From the NCBI RefSeq assembly GCF_017161405.1, contig NZ_CP071051.1:1054001-1118000 (forward strand): a stretch of 64,000 nt of DNA, written 5' to 3'. Origin of the DNA: Leucobacter sp. CX169 (GTDB lineage: Bacteria > Actinomycetota > Actinomycetes > Actinomycetales > Microbacteriaceae). The notes under the pieces were generated by a model. It made no database searches. It was not told where the DNA came from and saw only the letters and a program-made list of their open reading frames with translations. How positions within the stretch are numbered: position 1 is the first letter of the stretch; each line of letters opens with the position of its first letter. The position numbers and the translations under genes are program-made. Below, in pieces: positions 17,101 to 24,475 of the stretch.

Positions 17101-17815
17101 CGTGCGCGCCGAACAGGAACGCCGCCTCGCGAAGGCCGAGCGTCGTCTCGCCGAGCTCGGCCGCATCAACCCGCTCGCGCTCGAGGAGTTCGCGGCGCTC
17201 GAGCAGCGGCACAAGTTCCTCTCCGAGCAGCTCACCGACCTGGCGCGCACTCGCGCCGACCTCATGAAGATCATTGACGAGCTCGATCACAAGATGGAGG
17301 GCATCTTCGCGGCCGCATTTGCCGACACCAAAGCGGCATTCGCAGAGGTCTTCCCGGTGCTCTTCCCCGGCGGATCGGGTGAAATCGCCCTCACGGACCC
17401 CGAGCACATGCTCTCGACCGGCATCGAAATGACCGTGCGGCCGGCGGGCAAGAAGGTCGAGCGGCTGTCGCTTCTCTCAGGCGGCGAACGCTCGCTCGCG
17501 GCGGTCGCCTGGCTCATCGCGATCTTCCAGGCCCGCCCCAGCCCGTTTTACATCATGGACGAGGTTGAAGCGGCGCTCGACGACGCAAACCTCGGCCGGC
17601 TGCTCGAGGTGTTTGCGACGCTGCGCGAGCATTCGCAGCTCATCATCATCACGCACCAGAAGCGCACGATGGAGATTGCTGACGCGCTGTACGGCGTCTC
17701 CATGCGACAGGACGGCATCTCCGCGGTGGTCGGTCAGCGCATCGGGCGGGACTCCGCAGGTGAAACTGCGGGCGTGCGCGCAGCTGACGCCGAACGGGAA
17801 TCTGTCAACATCTAG
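14114..17815 (+). CDS. smc: Chromosome segregation protein SMC
   Basis: Condensin ATPase that organises and helps segregate the chromosome with ScpA/ScpB. 1233 aa. N-terminal head: Walker A GPNGSGKSNVVDALAWVMG (about 32-50) and the Q-loop region GEQGAKTLRGG. Coiled coils run about 165-505 and 665-950; the hinge is about 510-650 (GIRGRVADHVRVDDGYEAAVGAALG). C-terminal head: ABC signature LSLLSGGERSLAAVAWL, Walker B FYIMDEVEAALDD and the D-loop/H-loop (LIIITHQKRTM). Gly/Asp-rich segment near 955-985 is a variable insertion before the C head. GTG 14114 is chosen from the conserved start MHLKSLTLKGFKSFA. It converges with the TetR gene (16-nt gap). Confidence 0.97.
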   Translation: MHLKSLTLKGFKSFAQATTFRFEPGVTAVVGPNGSGKSNVVDALAWVMGEQGAKTLRGGKMEDVIFAGTSTRGPLGRAEVKLTIDNSDGALPIEYSEVTISRTLFRNGSSEYAINGEGCRLLDVQELLSDSGLGREMHVIVGQGQLDAVLRATPEDRRGFIEEAAGILKHRRRKEKTLRKLEAMETNLTRLSDLAGEIRRQLKPLGRQAEVARAAQGIAAEARDAKARILADDIALLRRELDDLSKGDSERHSERIVLQEQLEQRQLRIQRIEQDQQGDELDGARRVTLALEASRSRLRGLASQANQRLTFLATQAEAPEQTHRLSQSSVDEAAEEAAALAALVPAAETEWTAAGVRTQQAKNALDALDEHIAAQSALVSKHDLELSKLRGQATAAAQKHDVLAAEVRRREQAVAQADTRAAEAAAALSQFEEALEAESDADALPEAGLDASYQEAQDRQAAAEVARDELRDRLHTLERERSGLDARISALASALDQRDATGQLLADATRGIRGRVADHVRVDDGYEAAVGAALGTLAEALLADEHDAAGDALEAARAGDLGRVDIVVAQSSVASGAAAIKPDDAPSVPGAVHALDVVRAPDGVLGVLARTYIANSLDSARTAAQVLRTAWGAAYTIVTRDGEVLTEYTLTGGSGLAPSRIELNADRTLAEERRAAVDREITDATAELELARDAASRAKVDAATAFARLREADARAASISQQRNKLTVRAESARSEAERVQQALTAVAGSEAESAEAAERAAHAFASVEAQPRPMLDVGERSELVSELDRRRAEEVELRLQLETMRERVRAAGERTKALTAQLAAERLAAEEAARRAVLRARQVARAEHVAAALPDLIDACDRSLNEARMNQLAAEQERAKHSQELTLLRSEDAELRERLRALTERAHGAELKSYERKLGLSSLLERAGNELGLVEDVLLAEYGPDQPVPVTPPIADVAGADRAAGEGAGGGEDDGFPDPVSSPEHATAVVESVPYVRAEQERRLAKAERRLAELGRINPLALEEFAALEQRHKFLSEQLTDLARTRADLMKIIDELDHKMEGIFAAAFADTKAAFAEVFPVLFPGGSGEIALTDPEHMLSTGIEMTVRPAGKKVERLSLLSGGERSLAAVAWLIAIFQARPSPFYIMDEVEAALDDANLGRLLEVFATLREHSQLIIITHQKRTMEIADALYGVSMRQDGISAVVGQRIGRDSAGETAGVRAADAERESVNI

Positions 17816-17831
17816 TTCGGCACTGCCCTGC

Positions 17832-18365
17832 TCAGAAGGCGCGACCGATCACCTGCCATGCGGCTTCGAGGTCGGCCCCGGGCGGGAAACGACCCGAGAG
17901 CTCAAGGCTCACCATGCCGTGCGCGGCCGCCCAGGCGGCACGAGAGCGATCGTGCGAATCTTCGGTCTCGCCAAAGAAGGCGAGCAGTTCGGACATCGCT
18001 GCCTGCTCGGCGCCTGGCACCAGGGCGGCGCGAACGAGCGGCCGCTCGGTCATGAGGCGATATCGCTGGGGGCGTTCACGCGCGAACGAGCGGTAGGCGC
18101 TGGCAAACGCGTCGAAATGTGTGGTGGGGGTGGCGAGGCTGCCGGATCCTGCTGGAGTTGCGCCATGCAACCGCACGGATAGTTCCAGGAAGCCCCGAGA
18201 AATGAGGGCGTGCTCGATATCTTGCGCGCTCGAAAAATGTTTGTACAGGCTCGGCGGCTTGATGCTCGCTGCTCGGGCAAGTGCGCCGATGCCAAAGCCT
18301 TCGAGCCCCTCGGTTTCGAGCAGGCTCTCGGCGAGGTCGAGCAGTTCCTCGCGGCGTGCGCTCAT
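17832..18365 (-). CDS. TetR/AcrR-family regulator
   Basis: 177 aa repressor-type protein. The N-terminal HTH is clear: RREELLDLAESLLETEGLEGFGIGALARAASIKPPSLYKHFSS (HTH about residues 25-45). The C-terminal ligand domain is of the TetR_C_33/WHG type, with FASAYRSFARERPQRYRLMTERPL and AAWAAAHGMVSLELSGRFPP. Start ATG overlaps the preceding DUF4260 gene by 4 nt, so the two are one operon with the regulator second. The 17-bp palindrome at the operon start is the likely operator. Inducer unknown. Confidence 0.88.
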   Translation of the reverse strand: MSARREELLDLAESLLETEGLEGFGIGALARAASIKPPSLYKHFSSAQDIEHALISRGFLELSVRLHGATPAGSGSLATPTTHFDAFASAYRSFARERPQRYRLMTERPLVRAALVPGAEQAAMSELLAFFGETEDSHDRSRAAWAAAHGMVSLELSGRFPPGADLEAAWQVIGRAF

Positions 18366-18754
18366 CGCACTGCGGCGCGCGGTACACCGACCGGTCGAAT
18401 GGTGCCGTCTGGCTCACGCAGGCCGTAGCCTGCGACCCGGTCGACTGAGATGTGCAACAGCCAGGCTGATGCCAGAACGGCCAGCGGCCAGAAACCGCCG
18501 ATGAACAGCAGGACAAGTGAGATTGCGAACAGGACGAGAGGCGGTCCGGGGGAGTGCGCCAGGTTGTAGGCCCGAACTCGCTCGGGCTTGAGCCGCCCGC
18601 CGCCGGCAAAGGCGCCAATGAGGGTGAGGTCGGGCAGGATCGCGAAGACGATCGCGACAGTAGCTGCGGGCCATCCAGCGCGGATGCACAGGAAGATGAG
18701 TGCTGCAAGGAGCAGGCTCGAGGGGATGAGCCAGAGAAATCGAGCGAGGTTCAT
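18362..18754 (-). CDS. DUF4260-family small membrane protein
   Basis: 130 aa with four hydrophobic segments (LARFLWLIPSSLLLAALIFL, AATVAIVFAILPDLTLIGAF, PPLVLFAISLVLLFIGGFWPLAVLASAWLLH). The core RVRAYNLAHSPGPPL and HISVDRVAGYGLREPDG match the DUF4260 pattern from memory. Function unknown; members often sit beside TetR regulators. The start ATG 18754 is 7 nt downstream of a TAGTGT -10 element and within a palindromic operator. Confidence 0.75.
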   Translation of the reverse strand: MNLARFLWLIPSSLLLAALIFLCIRAGWPAATVAIVFAILPDLTLIGAFAGGGRLKPERVRAYNLAHSPGPPLVLFAISLVLLFIGGFWPLAVLASAWLLHISVDRVAGYGLREPDGTIRPVGVPRAAVR

Positions 18755-18756
18755 TC

Positions 18757-18773
18757 GGCTAACACTATTAGCC
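18757..18773. promoter_or_regulatory. 17-bp operator-like palindrome GGCTAA-N5-TTAGCC
   Basis: Perfect 6-bp arms flank 5 bp. The palindrome begins 3 bp upstream of the DUF4260 ATG and covers the -10 hexamer (TAGTGT, 18767-18762 on the minus strand). A repressor bound here would block the DUF4260-TetR operon, so TetR autoregulation is the simplest reading. Confidence 0.65.
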
Positions 18774-18839
18774 AAAGAGGTGGGGTGCAAGTCTTGCCGG
18801 CTTATGACCCCCTGCAGCCTGCTCGCGCCCGCTGACTCG

Positions 18840-18845
18840 TAGACT
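18840..18845 (+). promoter_or_regulatory. -10 hexamer TAGACT, leaderless ftsY
   Basis: TAGACT is followed by 6 nt (GGGCGC) and the ftsY ATG 18852. Confidence 0.5.
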
Positions 18846-18851
18846 GGGCGC

Positions 18852-19739
18852 ATGGCACAGTCGAGTTCTTGGTCCCTGGGCGGCGCGTTCAAGCGGCTCT
18901 TCAACGCGAGCGAAGAGATCACCGAAGACACCTGGGACGATCTCGAGACGGCGCTCATTACCGCCGACTTCGGCCCCGACATCTCCGAGTCGATCATTGA
19001 CCAGCTGCGCGCTGACGTCGATCGCCACCGCGTGACCGACGCGCGCGAGCTGCGCCGCATGCTGCGCGAGAACCTCGAAGAACGCCTCTCGGCCTTCGAC
19101 CCGACCCTCAAGCTCACCGAGCGCCCCGCCGTCGTGCTGGTGGTCGGCGTCAATGGCGTCGGAAAGACCACCACGATCGGCAAGTTCGCCAAGTACCTCA
19201 CGACGTTCGATCGCAAGGTCATCGTCGGGGCCGCCGACACCTTCCGCGCGGCGGCGGTCGAGCAGCTCGCGACCTGGACGGAGCGCGCGGGCGTCGATCT
19301 CGTGCGGCCCCAGCAGGCCGGGCAGGATCCTGCCTCGGTGGCGTTCCAGACGGTGCAGCGGGCGCAGGAAGGCGGGTATGAGATCGCGATCATCGACACC
19401 GCCGGGCGGCTACAGACGAAGGGTGGCCTGATGGACGAGCTCACCAAGGTGCGCCGCGTCATCGAGAAGCTCGCGCCCATCTCGGAGGTGCTGCTCGTGC
19501 TCGACGCAACCACCGGCCAGAACGGGCTCGCGCAGGCGGAGGCATTTATTGAGCACGCGGGCGTGACGGGTCTCGTTTTGACCAAGCTCGACGGCTCGGC
19601 CAAGGGCGGCTTCGTGCTTGCGGTCCAGCAGCGCACCGGCCTCCCCATCAAACTCATCGGGCAGGGCGAGGGAATCAACGACCTCACCGGCTTCACCCCG
19701 CACGTCTTCGCACAGCAACTGGTGGGCGGCTCGGAATGA
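18852..19739 (+). CDS. ftsY: Signal recognition particle receptor FtsY
   Basis: Membrane-associated GTPase that receives SRP-ribosome complexes. 295 aa. N domain: residues 1-88; G domain: G1 GVNGVGKTTT (99-108), DTFRAAAVEQL (the I-box), DTAGR (G3), TKLDGSAKGG (G4) and the C-terminal GINDLTGFTPHVFAQQL. The acidic A domain of E. coli FtsY is missing; only a short N-terminal amphipathic segment (WSLGGAFKRLF) is available for membrane contact. It carries a full copy of the iterated GGCAGGATCCTGCC palindrome in the codons for Gln-Asp-Pro-Ala. It overlaps the next gene by 4 nt. Confidence 0.97.
   Translation: MAQSSSWSLGGAFKRLFNASEEITEDTWDDLETALITADFGPDISESIIDQLRADVDRHRVTDARELRRMLRENLEERLSAFDPTLKLTERPAVVLVVGVNGVGKTTTIGKFAKYLTTFDRKVIVGAADTFRAAAVEQLATWTERAGVDLVRPQQAGQDPASVAFQTVQRAQEGGYEIAIIDTAGRLQTKGGLMDELTKVRRVIEKLAPISEVLLVLDATTGQNGLAQAEAFIEHAGVTGLVLTKLDGSAKGGFVLAVQQRTGLPIKLIGQGEGINDLTGFTPHVFAQQLVGGSE
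19321..19334. repeat. Full palindromic copy of GGCAGGATCCTGCC inside ftsY
   Basis: Second perfect 14-bp copy, read as Gln-Asp-Pro-Ala with the otherwise rare CCT proline codon. Confidence 0.75.
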
Positions 19740-21514
19740 GTGCCGAGGAGAACTCCGACGGGGTCGACAGCGAGGTCGCTCCCGAGGTTCAGGAAGCCCC
19801 GCCGAGTCGACGGAGCTTCCTGAAGGGTGGCGGTCTCGTCGCCGCCGGGCTCGCAGCCGGTGGCGCTGCAGGCATCACCGCCGGGTTCCTTGCAGCGAAG
19901 CCGGAAGCGGGCGCCCCCTATATTCCGCAAGAATTTTCTGCGCCCAAGCCCCGCAAGACCCCCGGGTTCGACCATCTCATCGTGGTCATGGGCGAGAATC
20001 GCTCGTTCGACAACATCCTGGGATACCTTTACTCGCCTGAGACGCCGCCGCCGGGTGGCAAGTTCGAAGGTCTCGCCTTCGGCGACTACGCCAACGTTGC
20101 GCGAGACGGCACCCGCGTGCCGGCGCACCCATACTCGGGGGCCACCGACCACATCATGGGCCGCCCGGAACCGGATCCTGGCGAGGAATACCCGCACGTG
20201 AATACGCAGTTGTTTGGCGAGCTCAACGAGCACAATATTGGGCGCGAGATCGAAGACATGATCGAGCCGTTCAACGCGCCGGGGCCGGGCGAACGGGCGA
20301 GCATGTCGGGCTTCGTGCTCGATTACGAGACCGACTTCAAACGCATCAAGGGTCGCGCGCCCGAGACGCACGAGCGCGATCAGATTATGGGATCGTTCAC
20401 CCCCGAGATGCTGCCGGTGGTCTCGACGTTGGCGCGCGAGTTCGGCGTCTACGACCACTGGCACTGCGCGGTGCCGAGCCAGACCTTCTGCAACCGGAGC
20501 TTCTTCCACGCGTCGACCTCGCACGGGTTTGTGACGAACAAGCACAACGGCGGGTACCAGAAGTGGTTGAACGCAGCTCCGGCGCCGACGGTGTTCAACC
20601 GGCTGGAGGAGGCGGGCCTCAGCTGGCGCATCTACTTCGACGAGCTGCAGCTCGTCTCGTTTACCGGAGTGCTGCACGCGCCCGTGCTCGAGAAGTACTG
20701 GAAGACGAATCGTTTCGCGACGATGAGCGAGTTTCATGAGGACATGCGCAACGGCACGATGCCCGACTATGCCTTCGTGGAACCGCGCATGATTTACAAC
20801 CACAACGACTTCCACCCGCCGGTCGGACGGGTGCATGAGGGCGAGGTCGCGGGTCAGGAAGTCTTCAACGGGGTCGTGTCCGACGTGCGCGCGGGCGACG
20901 CGCTGATCCACGAGATTTACTCAGCGCTGCGAAACTCGACCTCTGAGCACGGCTCGAACTACCTGAACACCGCGTTGCTCATCACGTTTGACGAGCACGG
21001 CGGGACATACGACCACGTACCTCCGCCCGCGGCGACGCCTCCCGCAGGGCTCTTGCCCGGCGAGATGGGCTTTACCTTCGATCGACTTGGGTGTCGCGTG
21101 CCCGCGATCATCGTGTCGGCGCACACCGAGCGCGGCAGCGTGTTCTCGAAGGAGATGCATCACGGCTCGCTCTCGGCGACGCTGAGCGAACGCTTCGGTC
21201 TCGAGCCGCTCACCGCGCGCGACGCCGGGGCGCGGACACTGCGCGGCGCGTTTAACCGCAAGGTGCCCAGGCACATCGCTGACTGGCCGAACCCCTCGCC
21301 GGCGTTCGTGCCGCCGAACCCGGACATGGCCGAGCACCCGGGCAAGTCCGACCACGGCCGCGAGTTGAGCCCGCCTGCGAACGGGCTGATCGGGCTGCTG
21401 ATCGAGCGCTTCGGCACGGCGGAGGAACGGCGAAACCCGCCGCGGACGTTCGGCGACGCCTACAAGATCCTGACCAAGTACGGCGACGGACTCTTCGGGG
21501 TCGCCGCAAAGTAG
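19736..21514 (+). CDS. Tat-exported phosphoesterase (phospholipase C/acid phosphatase family)
   Basis: 592 aa. Twin-arginine signal RRSFLKGG (25-32) followed by a hydrophobic Ala/Gly helix to about residue 54. The catalytic family PF04185 signature DHLIVVMGENRSFDNILGY (79-97) matches phospholipase C/AcpA-type enzymes, with later metal-binding stretches HWHCAVPSQTFCNR, ALLITFDEHGGTYDHVPPP and RVPAIIVSAHTERG. It probably hydrolyses a phosphodiester or phosphomonoester outside the membrane; the exact substrate is unknown. It starts inside the ftsY stop (ATGA) and precedes ffh, so a Tat-exported enzyme is embedded between the two SRP-pathway genes. No lipobox is seen. Confidence 0.88.
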   Translation: MSAEENSDGVDSEVAPEVQEAPPSRRSFLKGGGLVAAGLAAGGAAGITAGFLAAKPEAGAPYIPQEFSAPKPRKTPGFDHLIVVMGENRSFDNILGYLYSPETPPPGGKFEGLAFGDYANVARDGTRVPAHPYSGATDHIMGRPEPDPGEEYPHVNTQLFGELNEHNIGREIEDMIEPFNAPGPGERASMSGFVLDYETDFKRIKGRAPETHERDQIMGSFTPEMLPVVSTLAREFGVYDHWHCAVPSQTFCNRSFFHASTSHGFVTNKHNGGYQKWLNAAPAPTVFNRLEEAGLSWRIYFDELQLVSFTGVLHAPVLEKYWKTNRFATMSEFHEDMRNGTMPDYAFVEPRMIYNHNDFHPPVGRVHEGEVAGQEVFNGVVSDVRAGDALIHEIYSALRNSTSEHGSNYLNTALLITFDEHGGTYDHVPPPAATPPAGLLPGEMGFTFDRLGCRVPAIIVSAHTERGSVFSKEMHHGSLSATLSERFGLEPLTARDAGARTLRGAFNRKVPRHIADWPNPSPAFVPPNPDMAEHPGKSDHGRELSPPANGLIGLLIERFGTAEERRNPPRTFGDAYKILTKYGDGLFGVAAK

Positions 21515-21547
21515 CGCGTGGGGGAGCGATCGTGCGGCCGTGGCGGC

Positions 21548-21553
21548 TAGACT
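21548..21553 (+). promoter_or_regulatory. -10 hexamer TAGACT upstream of ffh
   Basis: Nine nt before the ffh ATG; leader of at most a few nucleotides. Confidence 0.4.
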
Positions 21554-21562
21554 AGGCCCGCT

Positions 21563-23116
21563 ATGGCTACTTTCGGAAATCTGTCCGCTCGGCTCGCCGA
21601 CACCTTCAAGAACCTTCGCACGAAGGGCAAGCTGTCGGCGTCCGACATCGACGGCACTGTTCGTGAGATTCGACGCGCCCTGCTCGAAGCAGACGTTGCC
21701 CTCGAGGTCGTCAAGGACTTCACTGGGCGCGTGCGCGAACGTGCTCTCGGCGACGAGGTCAACCAGGCGCTGAACCCGGCGCAGCAGGTCGTCCAGATCG
21801 TCAATGAGGAATTGATCGCGATTCTCGGCGGCGAACAGCGACGATTGCAGTACGCCAAGACCGGCCCCACTGTCATCATGCTCGCCGGCCTCCAGGGCGC
21901 GGGTAAGACGACCCTCGCCGGCAAGCTCGCGAAGTGGCTGAAGGGGCAGGGCCACACGCCGCTGCTCGTCGCTTGTGACCTCCAGCGCCCGAATGCCGTC
22001 ACTCAGCTCGGCGTCGTGGCCGAGCAGGCCGGCGTCGCGATCTACGCACCCGAGCCCGGCAACGGCGTGGGCGACCCGGTGAAGGTCGCGAAGGCGGGCG
22101 TCGCCGAGGCGAAGACCAAGCTGCACGACTTCGTGATCGTCGATACGGCCGGCCGCCTCGGCGTCGACGCCGAGCTCATGCAGCAGGCGAGCAACATCCG
22201 CAAGGCGATCGAGCCCGACGAGGTGCTCTTCGTCATCGACGCCATGATCGGCCAGGACGCGGTCGCGACGGCGCGCGCCTTCCAGGAGGGCGTCGACTTC
22301 ACCGGTGTCGTCCTCACCAAGCTTGACGGCGATGCCCGCGGCGGCGCGGCGCTCTCGATCCGGAGCCTCACGGGCCGCCCGATCCTGTTCGCCTCGACGG
22401 GTGAGGGACTCGACGACTTCGAGCCCTTCCACCCGGACCGCATGGCGAGCCGCATCCTCGATCTCGGCGACATTCTTACCCTCATCGAGCAGGCGCAGGG
22501 CGCCTTCGACGAGGAGGAGGCGAAGAAGGTCGCCGCGAAGATTGCGAGCGACCAGTTCACGCTCGAGGACTTCCTGGGCCAGCTGCAGCAACTGCGGGGG
22601 GCCGGATCCATCAAGAAGATGATGGGCATGCTGCCGGGCATGGGCAAGATGCGCGAGCAGATCGAGGGCTTTGACGAGCGCGAGATCCTGCGTACCGAGG
22701 CCATCATTCAGTCCATGACGAAGGCCGAGCGCCAGAACCCGAAGCTGCTCAACGGCTCGCGCCGCCTGCGTATCGCAAAGGGCTCGGGCATGACGGTCAC
22801 CGACGTGAACCAGCTCGTCGCGCGCTTCGAGCAGGCCGCAAAGATGATGAAGACGGTTGCCAAGGGCGGCGTGCCGCAGATCCCCGGCATGGGACCGATT
22901 CCCGGCATGGGCGGCCATGGCGGCAAGAAGAAGCAGCAGGCCAAGGGCAAGGGCTCGAAGCGTTCGGGCAATCCCGCCAAGCGTGCGCAGGAAGTCACTG
23001 CCGCAGCCGCAGCTCCCGCGGGCACCGGCTTCGGCTTGGGTGGCGGCGCGGGCCAGACGGCCCCGTCCGAGGCGGACCTCGCCAAGATCCAGCAGATGCT
23101 GGGCGGCGGGCGCTAG
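21563..23116 (+). CDS. ffh: Signal recognition particle protein Ffh (SRP54)
   Basis: GTPase of the signal recognition particle; binds signal peptides and 4.5S RNA. 517 aa. N domain 1-95; G domain with GLQGAGKTTLAGKLA (109-123), DLQRPNAVTQL, DTAGRLGVDAEL, TKLDGDARGGAAL; M domain about 300-430 with Met-rich signal-binding helices (IKKMMGMLPGMGKM) and the RNA-binding SRRLRIAKGSGMTVTDVNQLV. A low-complexity C-terminal tail (PGMGPIPGMGGHGG then a Lys-rich run and Ala/Gly-rich end) is typical for Actinobacteria. A hairpin at 23128-23169 follows and separates it from the convergent ligase gene. Confidence 0.97.
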   Translation: MATFGNLSARLADTFKNLRTKGKLSASDIDGTVREIRRALLEADVALEVVKDFTGRVRERALGDEVNQALNPAQQVVQIVNEELIAILGGEQRRLQYAKTGPTVIMLAGLQGAGKTTLAGKLAKWLKGQGHTPLLVACDLQRPNAVTQLGVVAEQAGVAIYAPEPGNGVGDPVKVAKAGVAEAKTKLHDFVIVDTAGRLGVDAELMQQASNIRKAIEPDEVLFVIDAMIGQDAVATARAFQEGVDFTGVVLTKLDGDARGGAALSIRSLTGRPILFASTGEGLDDFEPFHPDRMASRILDLGDILTLIEQAQGAFDEEEAKKVAAKIASDQFTLEDFLGQLQQLRGAGSIKKMMGMLPGMGKMREQIEGFDEREILRTEAIIQSMTKAERQNPKLLNGSRRLRIAKGSGMTVTDVNQLVARFEQAAKMMKTVAKGGVPQIPGMGPIPGMGGHGGKKKQQAKGKGSKRSGNPAKRAQEVTAAAAAPAGTGFGLGGGAGQTAPSEADLAKIQQMLGGGR

Positions 23117-23127
23117 ACAGGCCCGGC

Positions 23128-23169
23128 TCCGCGCAGGATCCGCCCGCTAGCGGGCGATCCCGGCGCGGA
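23128..23169. terminator. Bidirectional GC-rich hairpin between ffh and the YbdK-type gene
   Basis: Nested arms: TCCGCGC (23128-23134) with GCGCGGA (23163-23169), GGATC with GATCC, and a core GCCCGCTAGCGGGC palindrome (23142-23155). It overlaps the last codons of the minus-strand gene. There is no T-tract; it contains one copy of GCAGGATCC. Confidence 0.6.
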
Positions 23170-24301
23170 AGGCGTCCGCGAGGCCGTGCACCACAGCCCC
23201 GAGGGCCTCAGCGCCGGTCGGGTCGGCGAAGCCCTGCGCCGTCTTCAGCTGACGCTCGGCACTGGAACCCGACGTCAGGATGGCGCCCACCTGGGCGAGC
23301 TCCGCGCTGCAGCCGAGCGACTCGGCGACCGGGGCGAGCTCGGCGATCAATCGCTCGATGTCCTCGCGGAGGGGCACCTGCGTGCCCTCCCGATCGACAA
23401 TCACGCGCGCGTCGAGCCCGTAGCGGGCTGCCCGCCACTTGTTCTCGCGGACGTACCAGGGCTGTAGCCGAACAAGTGATTCGCCCCGGTCAAGCCGGCG
23501 CTGGCCGTCTTCCACCAGGCACTGAGTGAGCGCGGCCAGAGCGGCGACCTCGTTGAGCGACGACACCCCGTCGAAGCCGCGGAACTCGAGTGTGCCCCAG
23601 CGCGGCGATGGCCGGACATCCCAGCGCGCCTCGCTCACGTCGTCGATGACGCCCGTGCGGGTCAGGTCCTCGACGACCTCTTCGAAATGGCCCCAGTCAT
23701 CGAGGTCCCACGGCAGACCCGCGGTCGGCAGCTGCTGAAACATGAGCGTGCGGTTGGACGCGTACCCGGTCGCCTCGCCGCCCCAGAAGGGACTGGAGGT
23801 CGAGAGTGCCAGCAGGTGGGGGAGACGGGCGAGCAGCGCGTGCATCAGGGGGATGACGCGCTCGACGCGGTCGATCCCCAGGTGCACGTGTACGCCCCAA
23901 ATGAGCATGTTGCGACCCCACCACTGGGTGCGGTCGATGAACCGCTCGTAGCGCTCGCTCGGCGTGACGCGCTCGTCGACCCAGCGTCCGAAGGGGTGGC
24001 TTCCGGCACCGACGACGCACGCTCCGTGTGTCTCGGCAGCGTCCTGAACTCGCTGGGCCATGATGCGCAGTTCGTCGACGGCCTCGCCGACGCGCTGGTG
24101 CGGCGCGGTCACGAGCTCGATGGTGTTCTCGAGGAGTTCGCGGGTGACGTGGGGCATCTGGGCATCGGCGCCGGGCGCGTTGATTTCGCTCAACAGGGCG
24201 GGTGCGATGCTCGCGAGGCTGTGATCCTGCTGGCTGACGAGGGCGAGTTCCCACTCGATGCCCAGCGTCGAGCGGGGCGATGCGGCGAATTCGACGGCCA
24301 T
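23147..24301 (-). CDS. YbdK-type carboxylate-amine ligase (glutamate-cysteine ligase family 2)
   Basis: 384 aa ATP-dependent ligase of the GCS2 family, expected to join the gamma-carboxyl of glutamate to an amine. N-terminal STLGIEWELALVSQ (ATP/metal-binding Glu), LLENTIELVTAPHQRVGEA, CVVGAGSHPFGRW, the metal-site GVHVHLGIDRVERVIPLMHALLARLPHLLALSTSSPFW, and the C-terminal RWDVRPSPRWGTLEFRGFDG are all family marks. E. coli YbdK has weak glutamate-cysteine ligase activity; the physiological product here is not known. Mycothiol users normally lack glutathione, so another amine is plausible. ATG 24301 gives the conserved N-terminus; its promoter shares the spacer with the peptide transporter. Confidence 0.85.
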   Translation of the reverse strand: MAVEFAASPRSTLGIEWELALVSQQDHSLASIAPALLSEINAPGADAQMPHVTRELLENTIELVTAPHQRVGEAVDELRIMAQRVQDAAETHGACVVGAGSHPFGRWVDERVTPSERYERFIDRTQWWGRNMLIWGVHVHLGIDRVERVIPLMHALLARLPHLLALSTSSPFWGGEATGYASNRTLMFQQLPTAGLPWDLDDWGHFEEVVEDLTRTGVIDDVSEARWDVRPSPRWGTLEFRGFDGVSSLNEVAALAALTQCLVEDGQRRLDRGESLVRLQPWYVRENKWRAARYGLDARVIVDREGTQVPLREDIERLIAELAPVAESLGCSAELAQVGAILTSGSSAERQLKTAQGFADPTGAEALGAVVHGLADAFRAGIAR

Positions 24302-24376
24302 GCGGGCACCTTTCGGTCGGTCGATGCCAGCCTAGTGCCGGCTGGGGAGGGCACGTGGGCGAAAAGTTCCTCCCAA

Positions 24377-24404
24377 AGTGCCCTTTGACATGTACAATGG
24401 CACT
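24377..24404. promoter_or_regulatory. AGTGCC-N16-GGCACT dyad around a TACAAT -10 element
   Basis: Arms at 24377-24382 and 24399-24404 bracket TACAAT (24393-24398). CAAAG/CTTTG forms a second small dyad. Located about 75 nt before the peptide-binding lipoprotein gene; a plausible promoter/operator. No good -35 at 17 nt. Confidence 0.4.
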
Positions 24405-24475
24405 GGTGGTGCGCGGAGCACCCGCTGCCCGGAAACACGGCAGAGCGAACTGGATCAATGACTCAAAGGTGACTC

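Noticed and set aside
24385-24390. Consensus -35 TTGACA before the lipoprotein gene
   Set aside because: No -10-like hexamer 16-18 nt downstream; TACAAT is only 2 nt away, so the two cannot form one promoter.
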